DNA from: Mesostigma viride
Lineage: Eukaryota > Streptophyta > Mesostigmatophyceae > Mesostigmatales > Mesostigmataceae
Reading direction: 5' to 3'
Assembly (NCBI GenBank): GCA_009746045.1
Contig: RPFO01002351.1
Coordinates: 1-55,772, forward strand
DNA: 55,772 nucleotides
A program made the position numbers and the translations under genes. This document shows positions 40,797-50,902 of the stretch, piece after piece; within the stretch, counting starts at the first letter, position 1, and every line of letters begins with the position of its first letter. The notes under the pieces are model-generated. The model had not been told where the DNA came from. It was given only the letters and a program-made list of their open reading frames with translations, and did no database searches.

Positions 40797-41308
40797 TGTC
40801 GCACAGTCGCACTGGCCTCGTCGTCGCTATATTGCATTACACCGTCAGTAGCACAGCTGGCATTTGCTGGCACACTGATATTATGCGTTATGTACCTGGT
40901 CCTAGCTGTCTCCTACCGGCCAAACATTTTCCGGGTAAATGGGTATTTTTATTAACCAATAGGAATATCATTAGGTGAAGAGGTACCACGTATCGACCAG
41001 CTGGTTACCCTCTAAGGGTAGTGTGATAGGTGAAAGGTTTAGAAACCGGCCAAACATTTTGCAAGGCTTGCGCTTTATGAAAAGAACTGTACGCATCTAC
41101 TTCTAGTAGTAAAAATCTCAAATGTGCAGTGAGCGCGCCGCGCCCAGAATCTGGGCACCGCGCCAGTGCCCGCTGCCCGCTGGTACCCCCGAAAAATTCG
41201 AAGTCCAAACCGCGTGGTCAGACGTAAAATACGCGTAAAATACGTCGAGGCCCATAATATGCTTTATCCCGCATTTTATCGCAAAAGTGCGGCGTACATA
41301 ACAACCCG

Positions 41309-43140
41309 GCTTGCCCCCTTGCCCCCTTGCCCCCTTGCCCCTTGCCCCCTTGCCCCCTTGCCCCGTTGCCCCCTGGCCCCCTGGCCCCTTGGCCTCCTTC
41401 CCCCTTGCCCCCTTGCCCCCCTGCCCCCCTGCCCCCTTGCCCCCTTGCCCCCTTGCCCCTTGCCCCCTTGCCCCCTTGCCCCGTTGCCCCGTTGCCCCCT
41501 TGCCCCCTTGCCCCCTTGCCCCCTTGCCCCTTACCCCTTGCCCCCTTGCCCCCTTGCCCCCTTGCCCCCTTACCCCTTGCCCCCTTACCCCCTTGCCCCC
41601 TTGCCCCCTTGCCCCTTGCCCCCTTGCCCCTTGCCCCCTTGCCCCCTTGCCCCCTTGCCCCCTTGCCCCCTTGCCCCCTTGCCCCCTTGCCCCTTGCCCC
41701 CTTGCCCCTTGCCCCCTTGCCCCCTTGCCCCCTTGCCCCGTTGCCCCGTTGCCCCCTTGCCCCCTTGCAACCTTGCATGCCCCCTTGCATGCCCCCTTGC
41801 CCCCTTGCCCCTAATTGCCCCCTTGCCCCCTTGCCCCTTGCCCCCTTGCCCCCTTGCCCCCTTGCCCCCTTGCCCCCCTTGCCCCCTTGCCCCCTTGCCC
41901 CCTTGCCCCCTTGCCCCCTTGCCCCTTGCCGCCCTTGCCCCCTTGCCCCCTTGCCCCCTTGCCCCCTGGCCCCTTGGCCTCCTTCCCCCTTGCCCCCTAA
42001 TTGCCCCCTTGCCGCCCTTGCCCCTTGCCCCCTTGCCTCCTTCCCCCTTGCCCCCTAATTGCCCCCTTGCCCCTTGCCCCCTTGCCCCCTTGCCCCCTTG
42101 CCCCCTTGCCCCCTTGCCCCCTTGCCCCCTTGTCCCCTTGCCCCTTGCCCCCTTGCCCCCTTGCCCCCTTGCATGCCCCTTGCCCCCTTGCCCCCTTGCC
42201 CCCTAATTGCCCCCTTGCCCCTTGCCCCCTTGCCCCCTTGCCCCCTTGCCCCCTTGCCACCTTGCCCCCTTGCCCCCTTGCCCCTTGCCCCCTTGCCCCC
42301 TTGCCCCCTTGCCCCTTGCCCCCTAATTGCCCCCTTGCCCCTTGCCCCCTTGCCCCTTGCCCCCTTGCCCCCTTGCCCCCTTGCCCCTTGCCCCCTTGCC
42401 CCCTCGCCCCTTACCCCCTTGCCCCTTGCCCCCTTGCCCCCTTGCCCCCTTGCCCCCTTGCCCCCTTGCCCCCTTGCCGGCCCCTTGCCCCTTGCCCCCT
42501 TGCCCCCTTGCCCCCTTGCCCCCTTGCCCCCTTGCCCCCTTGCCCCCTTGCCCCCCTGCCCCCTTGCCCCACGCCCCCACGCCCCCACGCCCCCACGCCC
42601 CCACGCCCCCTCGCCCCCTGGCCCCCTCGCCGCCCCCCTGGCCCCGGGCCCCCTTGCCCCCTTGCCCCCTTGCCCCCTTACCCCTTGCCCCCTTGCACCC
42701 TTGCCCCCTTGCCCCCTTGCCCCCTTGCCCCCTTGCCCCCTTCCCCCTTGCGCCCTTGCCCCTTGCCCCTTGCCCCCTTGCCCCCTTGCCCCCTTGCCCC
42801 CTTGCCCCCTTGCCCCCTTGCCCCCTTGCCCCCTTGCCCCCTTGCCCCCTTGCCCCTTGCCCCCTTGCCCCCTTGCCCCCTTGCCCCCTTGCCCCCTTGC
42901 CCCCTTGCCCCTTGCCCCCTTGCCCCCTTGTCCCCTTGCCCCCTTGCCCCCTTGCCCCCTTGCCCCCTTGCCCCCTTGCCCCCTTGCCCCCTTGCCCCCT
43001 TGCCCCCTTGCCCCCTTGCCCCCTCGCCCCCTTGCCCCCTTGCCCCCTTGCCCCCTTGCCCCCTTGCCCCCTTGTCCCCCTTGCCCCCTTGCCCCCTTGC
43101 CCCCTTGCCCCCTTGCCTCCTTGCCCCCTTGCCCCCTTCC
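41309..43140. repeat. C-rich minisatellite array B
   Basis: About 1.83 kb of TTGCCCCC/TTGCCCC with sporadic TAATTGCCCC and TTGCATGCCCC variants (for example 41775, 42172, 42203) and one GACGCC/CTCGCC block (about 42565-42660). The right edge meets the 21-bp flank at 43146-43166. The left flank has TAAAATACG repeats. Frames of several hundred codons across it are artefacts. Confidence 0.97.
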
Positions 43141-43145
43141 CCATG

Positions 43146-43166
43146 CACACCTGGAATTGTACTACA
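43146..43166. repeat. 21-bp flank of array B, inverted relative to array C flank
   Basis: Begins CACACCTGGAATTGTACTAC. The reverse complement, with one mismatch, occurs at 50876-50896 directly before array C. Beyond the 21 bp the flanks share only loose T-rich similarity. Confidence 0.75.
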
Positions 43167-43254
43167 TTTTTCAAATTGTACTTCAGTTTTGAAAGTTGCA
43201 TTTTCATGCATTTAAAGTTTCAACTAAAGTCTTTGAGGAAAAAAAAGTTCGGCG

Positions 43255-44150
43255 GCGGCCGTGGCACCGTTGCACCGTTGCACCGTTGCACCGTTGCACC
43301 TCAAATTGCATATATGCACACACCTTTGCACATGCAATTGTTATCCATGGGATTTATGTAGGTGGATGGGTCATGCAAGGGTTACCTAGATGCTCATGAC
43401 ACCGTGCCACCGTGGCGCCGTTGCACCGTTGCACCGTTGCACCGTTGCACCTCAAATTGCATATAAACACACACCTTTGCACATACAATGGTTATCCATT
43501 GGGATTTATCAAGGGTAATGGGTCATGCAAGGGTTACCTAGACATGCTCATGACACCGTTGCATCGTGGCATCGTGCCACGTGCCACCGTGGCACCGTGG
43601 CACCGTTGCACCGTTGCACCGTTGCACCGTTGCACCTCAAATTGCATATAAACACACACCTTTAAGCACATGCAATTGTTATCCATGGGTTTTATGTAGG
43701 TGGATGGGTCATGCAAGGGTTACCTAGATGCTCATGACACCATGGCACCGTGGCATCGTGCCAGCGTGCCACCGTGCCACTGTGCCACCTCAAAAGTTGC
43801 ATATAAACACGTACACATATTTGCACATACAATGGTTATCCATTGGGATTTATCAAGGGTAACATTTGGGTCATGCAAGGGTTACCTAGACATGCTCATG
43901 ACACCGTTGCATCGTGGCATCGTGCCACCGTGCCACCGTGCCACCGTGCCACCGTGGCACCGTGGCACCGTTGCACCGTTGCACCGTTGCACCTCAAATT
44001 GCATATAAACACACACCTTTCCGTTTTTCCGCGTTTTCCGCGGCCCGGCACTGAACGCAAATGGTTTTCACCTTTGCGGAGTGCCTGATCAGAACACACC
44101 TTTGCACATGCAATTGTTATCCATGGAGCCACCATGCCACCGTGCCACCG
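43255..44150. repeat. Macrosatellite of 150-195-bp units with internal 8-mers
   Basis: Five to six units, each with (CACCGTTG)n or (CACCGTGG)n followed by CTCAAATTGCATATAAACAC, then TGCACATACAATGGTTATCC and GGGTCATGCAAGGGTTACCT. The anchor TCAAATTGCA recurs at 43301, 43452, 43637, 43800 (variant) and 43994, spacings 151-194 bp. Unit length varies with 8-mer number. Confidence 0.9.
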
Positions 44151-44459
44151 TGCCACCTCCACAACGGTATGAAAGTGCCAAAAAATGCCCTTATAAGCCC
44201 TACATGGAGCAAATTGAGTCCAAACATGCTAGATATTGGTAGGCAGCATGTCCAGGACACCAGTAGAAGGAATTTGACTTTCCAGAATTTTCCGACATCG
44301 GTTGGTCTATTTTTGGCATGTCTATTTTTAGCAACTTTCCAGATTTTAATATAAACAAATACCACTTAGTATGCAAATAAAGAGCTCCTGGCCTGGCTAT
44401 TTGCAGGTAGGCTAATGCTCATGTCTACCAACTGTGCACCAGGTCCCATGGTCATCTGA

Positions 44460-44960
44460 CCTCATTTGGTGACAAACTGCCACCAAATGCTAGCAAAAAC
44501 GCACTGTTTCACCACATCTCATTGCAGTTTCCATAGAAGGTGTGTTCAGTCGAGGCTGGAAATTTGCAATCACATTGCACATCATAAATGTAGACATGGC
44601 ACAAAAAATCAGGTCCATCGTACTGTATTTGGTAACAAAATGCCACCAAATGCTAGCAAAAATGTGCGTTTTTCGCGTTTTTTAGACACATTTCATGACA
44701 GTTTTCATACAAGATGTGCTCAGTTGGGGCTGGAAACTTGCAAGCATATTAAATATCATTATTGTAGACATTGCACAAAAATTCAGGTCCGTTGTACTTC
44801 ATTCATTGACAGCTCGCTACCAAATGTGAGAAAAAATGTGCGATTTTTGCATTTCCGCCACATTTCCAAGTGCAGTTTCCCATGCCAGGTGTGCTCAGTT
44901 GAGGCTGAAAACAAGCGCGCATGTTAATCATCATCATTTCAGACATTGCACAAAACTTAA
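44460..44960. repeat. Diverged tandem repeat of about 170 bp, three units
   Basis: Units start near 44465, 44631 and 44807 (GCCACCAAATGCTAGCAAAAA type) and contain GTGCTCAGTTGAGGCTG and GACATTGCACAAAA-type segments. Divergence is much higher than in the 184-bp satellite. Confidence 0.7.
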
Positions 44961-45897
44961 TTCAGGTCCATCAAGTGTCATTGGGTTCACTGGTCCATGC
45001 AACACCTGCCAGTTTCCAGCTAATCACTCAACCTTGGATGACAAAGTTCTTTTGTAACGGTATGGCCAACTCCCACCAACTGTGTTGCTAACTGTTCAGA
45101 CCTTGCACAGATAATATAACACAACTTTTGTGACACATAGACAAAGATATATGAATATGAACAGTGGCTAGACATGGCTGTATATATGTGCATGTGGCCA
45201 TGCTCAGGCAATTTTCAAGTAGGGGCTTGTTAGACATAAGAACTAGACATAAGAACTAGCTAGACCTTTTCAGTGGTTTTCCATTTGCGGGTATTTCCTC
45301 GTAAATGGTGGGAGAGCGATCGCAGCAATGGTGCTCACCACTAGACACTCCCGGCCAGCTAGGCTAGAAACACACGCCCTGATCAAGCATGCTGTTTCCG
45401 GCCCCACCGTCTAGGTCATCTAGTCGCTCCACACGTAAGCCAGCCATAATTTCAATGCACAAGGATACACATTTCCATCACCATTCATCTTCATCATCCT
45501 GAACGACTCGAAAACGCGGAAAAGATAACGGCAGGCTCGAGCTACCATGGTCCGGATTCTCCCGATTTCTGGCCTGCGCTGGTTGTCTCTTTGATAAGAA
45601 CTGCCAGCTGTCACGTTCGCTAGCATGATCAGTTCAAACCCACAGCATGCACGGTAGTCGCAAACTCAGCTTGGCAATGTAGTAATCTAATCATGCCAGG
45701 CATCTTGGCGGTCGGCATGGCTGCGATGTGTTTTGTGCGCCTTGATTCGGTAGCAGCACATCCCTTGGCAACCGGCCCGCCTGACTAAGGTTGCCACACA
45801 TGGTCCTCTGCATCACCATGGATGTCCCCATGTCCCTGTCTCTGTTATAGGGGTTCACGTTGCTGGCGATGCAGCTTCCAAGTTGGACTAGATCTCC

Positions 45898-46146
45898 TCA
45901 GCCAGCGCTGTGGTGCATAGCCAGACAGCTCATACACTGCTCAGTTGCTACCTCGAGGTTGCCGGCTTGAAATGTGCCACCAAAGGACTGCACTTGGCCG
46001 CCATCATACCTAGCATGAAGAAGCCACTGCACAACCCCGGTGAGCCGCTTGGCCACCATACCGCAGTTGTCTTCAACAGATAGTGCAAGGCCAATGGCCT
46101 CTTCACAGGCACGTGCCTTGTGCTCATGCTCTTGCTCTGGCCCTTG
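45898..46146 (-). pseudogene. Coding-like fragment, unidentified
   Basis: An 83-codon frame without a start: EQEHEHKARACEEAIGLALS, then VEDNCGMVAKRLTGVVQWLL, GGTFQAGNLEVATEQCMSCL, ending at TGA. A neighbouring frame upstream (MTFLKQVVTDGLEKHGEACK) appears to lead into it through a one-base shift near 46150. The sequence has helical, repeat-protein character. I do not recognise it. Likely a decayed gene or exon. Confidence 0.35.
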
Positions 46147-46583
46147 TCAGCATGAGATGCACGCCCTTGCATGCTTCACCATGTTTCTCCAAGCCATCCG
46201 TGACTACTTGCTTCAGAAATGTCATTCAACTCCTGCTCGTCCTCAGCCACCAGACTGCCTAACTAGCTGGTGCCCCATCCCTCACTTTGGCGAGGACTGC
46301 GATTCTGGCTAGCAGCTTAGCGATCGTGCGTGGTTGTGCCCGAGTTTCTGGGTTAGTGGCAGTGGCATTGGAGCAAGAGTTGTTGAGCATGTGCGTGTGT
46401 CTATCCTCTTGACAAACAACCCCTCGCACCCCTGACATTGAGGAGTTTGGCCATGTGCCACATGGCAGGTTGCCAGAATTCCGCAAACATGCATCATAGG
46501 GAAATAAAGGATGGCTGGTTGAGCACACGACATGAGTAAACAAAATACACAGCGCTGGTGCTGTCCGATATCCCCTACATGTG

Positions 46584-47086
46584 AAGACCAAATGGTGGTG
46601 GCACGGAGTATAAAATTAATGGTGGTGGCACGCCGCCATTGTTGTTGTTGTTGTTGTGTCCCACGCCGCACACCGGTGGAGTACAATTTGGTGGTGGCAC
46701 GGTGTGCCGGTGCAACGGTGCAACGGTGCAACGGTGCAACGGTGCAACGGTGCAACGGTGCAACGGCCAGTGATTGGCCCGTTGCTGATTTGCTGACATG
46801 CAGCCTAATAAAAATTGGCCGCAAATTCGTCCGGTCGCACGTGGGCACAAGATTTGCGGCCAATTTTTACTAGGCTGCATATCAGAAAATCAGCAACGGG
46901 CCAATCACTGGCCGTTGCACCGTTGCACCGTTGCACCGTTGCACCGTTGCACCGTTGCACCGGCACACCGTGCCACCACCAAATTGTACTCCACCTGTGT
47001 GCGGCGTGGGACACAACAACAACAACAACAATGGCGGCGTGCCACCACCATTAATTTTGTACTCCGTGCCACCACCATTTGGTCTT
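46584..47086. repeat. Foldback element: 240-bp inverted arms, 25-bp loop
   Basis: Left arm 46584-46826 and right arm 46852-47086 are near-identical inverted copies, with a few substitutions and one 8-mer fewer on the right. Each arm contains a GTT/AAC trinucleotide run, GGTGGTGGCACG motifs and (CAACGGTG)n. Any RNA across it would fold into a long hairpin. No coding capacity. Confidence 0.95.
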
Positions 47087-47267
47087 TACAGGGTCAGCTC
47101 ACTTCCTTAGTGATTTCGGCACCTCAATTAGCGACAATTTTCGGTTCATTAGTACGGTTTACCCGAGAAATCTGGTGATACTGATTAGTGACAATTCGTA
47201 CCCGACCAAATCCGATCCGAAAGCACTAACGACGCGAGTAATTAGTACATGCAACTCACTTCATTAG

Positions 47268-47687
47268 TATGATGGCGAGGTCGTCAGCTCGTGGAGCTAT
47301 GGAGACGGCATTTCCCATTCTTGCTGCGAAAACAATCGTTTCAGAAAGAAATCTGTGAAAAAATCTCGTGCTTATGTGTATAATTGCTACATTTCTCAGT
47401 CTGCATCGCTCCACGCTGAGGTTGGAGTCATGCATATAGCGACCGATTGCGATGATCAAAGAATGAAAAACTGGGCTATCCGGAATCGTGTGAATCGTGT
47501 GCCTACAGCTGCCTACGTGACGCGATCACTTCAAAAAGGCGTCGAATGCGGGATACATCCATGGGCTCCATCGTACAGCATTTTTGGGGCGGACCGAGGT
47601 AGCTGCCGATGGGAATGCCGTGAGAATACTGCGGAAACGTGCGTAAGTGAAAACTGGATACTGCTTGACCTCCGGAGCATCTGGTGA
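47268..47687 (+). CDS. Exon-like Cys-rich coding fragment
   Basis: A 139-codon frame ending at TGA with no Met in its first 55 codons, so it is probably an internal or last exon or a 5'-truncated gene. Segments: VVSSWSYGDGISHSCC, FRKKSVKKSRAYVYNCY, MHIATDCDDQRMKNWAIRNR, GVECGIHPWAPSYSIFG, CRWECRENTAETC. Cys spacing loosely recalls C2CH zinc-binding (THAP-like) domains but does not fit well enough to name. AT-richer than the flanks. Confidence 0.35.
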   Translation, partial: YDGEVVSSWSYGDGISHSCCENNRFRKKSVKKSRAYVYNCYISQSASLHAEVGVMHIATDCDDQRMKNWAIRNRVNRVPTAAYVTRSLQKGVECGIHPWAPSYSIFGADRGSCRWECRENTAETCVSENWILLDLRSIW

Positions 47688-48413
47688 GCCGCAGTTCTGG
47701 TTTAGGGTGATAGGGTGGTTGAAAATGGAGGTCTAGTCAGGGTTTGTTATTATTTGTTGCGTTTCTTGCTGGAATTTTATTTTCCGGTGCTGTCGGTGGC
47801 CGCTGAAGAAATTCTTTGCGGGACCTAGGATGTGTGCTGTCCTTCCGTCTGGCACCGCTGCCGTGGATTCGACGGCCGCAAACACCTGCATTGATAAATT
47901 GCCGCACCTGACTGCGTCAATGTTATGGATGCTCAGGGTATTATGGCGCCTTGACTGTCATGTTGTCCATACGTCTTGCATGTGGCATTCATCTATGTAA
48001 CCTTTTGCCTCTTGCTGTTGGTTGCTTTGCTTTCATGCGCTTTATTTCATTTCCTTGGTGGGATTAGCCTGTGGAAGGCGGCCTCCCTCCTGCATCCTGT
48101 GTCGGCAGACATACTGACAGGCAGGATGAAGTGCAGGCAGAGGGGCAGGCGAACAGCCGTTTATATTTGCACACATGCTTGCCGCTGGTACGCTAGTTTG
48201 CGTGTATCTTTGCATGGTCATGTTTTGGCAGGCCTGGACAGATATGTTCAAATATGGTCGCATGCGTGCATGCACGCATGCATGAATGGGTTTACGCATG
48301 TTGCCAGCCACATAGGTAGGCACGTGGGAACGCTCGCAAGCTGACGACACTACCAGGTCAGGCTGGTCTGGACCTGGAAGACACACAGGAGGCAGGCAGC
48401 CTTGGATGGTGTG

Positions 48414-48489
48414 GTGGGGAGGGAGGGAGGGAGGGAGGGAGGGAGGGAGGAAGGGAGGAAGGGAGGGCATGACTGCGTGCGTGCGTGGG

Positions 48490-48577
<88 letters not shown>

Positions 48578-48762
48578 TCCGTCCGTGCGTGCGTGCGTGC
48601 GTGCGTGCGTGCGTGGTTATATGGGTGGGTGGGTGGGTGGGTGGGTGGGTGGGTGGGTGGGTGGGTGGGTGGGTGGGTGGGTGGGTGGGTGGGTGGGTGG
48701 GTGGGTGGGTGGGTGGGTGGGTGGGTGGGTGGGTGGGTGGGTGGGTGGGTGGGTGGGTGGGG
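48414..48762. repeat. (GGGA)n, (GTGC)n and (GGGT)n tracts in series
   Basis: GGGA repeats at about 48414-48470, GTGC/CGTG repeats at about 48476-48614 with a TCCGTCC interruption, then GGGT repeats at 48622-48762. All reading frames over them are artefacts. Confidence 0.97.
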
Positions 48763-49029
48763 AAGGTGTGCTTTTTATTATGATGATTAGCTAAGTTACG
48801 TGTGTGTTGTTGATGTACATGTTGACGTTGTATCATGGGCGTGTGCCCCTAAGTCTGCCTTCCTGCAATATCACATAATATATCATCTAGATGTGTTGTT
48901 GGGAACCTGACTATATATCCCAAACTGGAATGGTTGACATTCAACTATGGGATGAAACCCACGAAAAACAATTACTAGGAACTGCCATTTTTGTGCTATG
49001 TTTGCTAGCATCTGTCACCTATTTGTCAT

Positions 49030-50270
49030 GCAAACAGTCTGAATTTCTTGTGGGCAGTTAACATAGATGTTTTTATGAGCTGTGCAAATTTCTAGGCTTG
49101 ACTGAGTTCATTGATATAGGCACCCATGTGTTGGAAACCTTGGAAAACCAAGAAAAACTGCATTTGGGGGGGGGTTCGCTACCATCAGTCACCATTTTGT
49201 CATCCAACCAGCCTGCAACTTTGTGGGCATGCTGCATGGGATGTGTTTAGAACATGTGCAAAGTTCCAGCTCCAACTGAGCTCTATTGGTGTCATTATGT
49301 ATGCATATGTGTGATAAAACCCTTGGAAAACCAAGAAAAACTGCATTCTTGGGGTATTTATGCTAGCATTTGTCACCTATTTGTCATCCAACCAGCCTGC
49401 AACTTTGTGGGCATGCTGCATGGGATGTGTTTAGAACATGTGCAAAGTCCCAGCTCCAACTGAGTTCATTTGGAGTCATTATGTATGCATATGTGTGATA
49501 AAACCCTTGAAAAACCATGAAAAACTGCATTTGGGGGTATTTATGCTAGCATTTGTCACCTATGAGTCATCCAACCAGCCTGAAACTTTGTGGGCATGCT
49601 GCATGGGATGTGTTTAGAACATGTGCAAAGTTCCAGCTCCAACTGAGCTCTATTGGTGTCATTATGTATGCATATGTGTGATAAAACCCTTGAAAAACCA
49701 TGAAAAACTGCATTCTTGGGGTATTTATGCTAGCATTTGTCACCTATTTGTCATCCAACCAGCCTGCAACTTTGTAGGCATGCTGCATGGGATGTGTTTA
49801 GAGCATGTGCAAAGTCCCAGGCCCAACTGAGTTCATTTGGAGTCATTATGTATGCATATGTGTGATAAAACCCTTGAAAAACCATGAAAAACTGCATTTT
49901 GGGGGTATTTATGCTACCATCAGTCACCTGTTTGTCATCCAACCAGCCTGCAACTTTGTGGGCATGCTGCATGGGATGTGTTTAGAACATGTGCAAAGTC
50001 CCAGGCCCAACTGAGTTCATTTGGAGTCATTATGTATGCATATGTGTGATAAAACCCTTGAAAAACCATGAAAAACTGCATTTTGGGGGTATTTATGCTA
50101 GCATTTGTCACCTATTTGTCATCCAACCAGCCTGCAACTTTGTGGGCATGCTGCATGGGATGTGTTTAGAACATGTGCAAAGTCCCAGGCCCAACTGAGT
50201 TCATTTGGAGTCTTTATATATGCGTACATGCCAGAAAGTGCTGAAAATACGGTATTCTTTGCTAGCAAAT
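49030..50270. repeat. 184-bp satellite, six to seven units
   Basis: The anchor GCCTGCAACTTTGTGGGCAT recurs at 49211, 49395, 49578, 49762, 49946 and 50130: spacing 184, 183, 184, 184, 184. A diverged partial unit lies at each edge. Units contain CATGCTGCATGGGATGTG and ACATGTGCAAAGT. Unit size is close to nucleosome-repeat length. Confidence 0.95.
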
Positions 50271-50439
50271 GTCACCATGTTACCATGCTGCCGACTCCCA
50301 AAATTTTTTTTGACCACATGGCATCATAAGATATCTGATAAGGAACCTTGGTGCCGAATTTGAGGTCAAACTGACCATTATTCCTTCTCCAAATAATTTC
50401 CAGGGGAAGAAAATGGGTTTTCGAATGTGTGTGTCAAGA

Positions 50440-50790
50440 CATGGCACGGTGGCACGGTGGCACGGTGGCACGGTGGCACGGTGGCACGGTGGCACAGTGG
50501 CATCCCACGTTGGGCAGTGCTTGTGGGCAATATAACATTAGTATTGGACGTTATGTTACCTCGTGACACCATACAAAATCATAAAATGGTAGTTTTATGG
50601 TGCAACGGTGCAACGGTGCAACGGTGCAACGGTGGCACAGTGGCACCCCACTTTAGGCAGTGCTTGTGGACATTATAACATTAGTATTGGACGTTATGTT
50701 ACCTCATGACACCATACAAAATCATAAAATGGTAGTTTTATGGTGCAACGGTGCAACGGTGCAACGGTGCAACGGTGCAACGGTGTCAAA
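50440..50790. repeat. Short 8-mer arrays in two 115-120-bp repeats
   Basis: (GGCACGGT)n at 50444-50495, then (GCAACGGT)n at 50598-50635 and 50731-50787, separated by a duplicated segment (CATTAGTATTGGACGTTATG and CAAAATCATAAAATGGTAGT). Confidence 0.85.
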
Positions 50791-50875
50791 ACATGATGAG
50801 ACACTTACCTCCTACCTTTGGACCTAAGAGAGGTACAAAATAACAAAGTTGAAAAAAATCAATTTGTACTTGTGC

Positions 50876-50896
50876 TGTAGTACAAATCCAGGTGTG
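50876..50896. repeat. 21-bp left flank of array C
   Basis: Starts TGTAGTACAAATCCAGGTGT. It is the reverse complement, with one mismatch, of the right flank of array B at 43146-43166, although the C-rich strand is the same in both arrays. Confidence 0.75.
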
Positions 50897-50902
50897 CCTG
50901 GG

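Noticed and set aside
41309-43140. C-rich arrays as telomeric repeats
   Set aside because: The G-rich unit GGGGGCAA does not match known algal telomere repeats (TTTAGGG, TTTTAGGG) and the arrays are internal with GC-rich interruptions.
41166-43361. ORFs up to 404 aa in array B
   Set aside because: Same cause; no non-repeat coding sequence is attached.
48042-48836. Thr-His-Pro and Cys-Val-Arg-Ala repeat ORFs
   Set aside because: Translation of GTGC and GGGT tracts.
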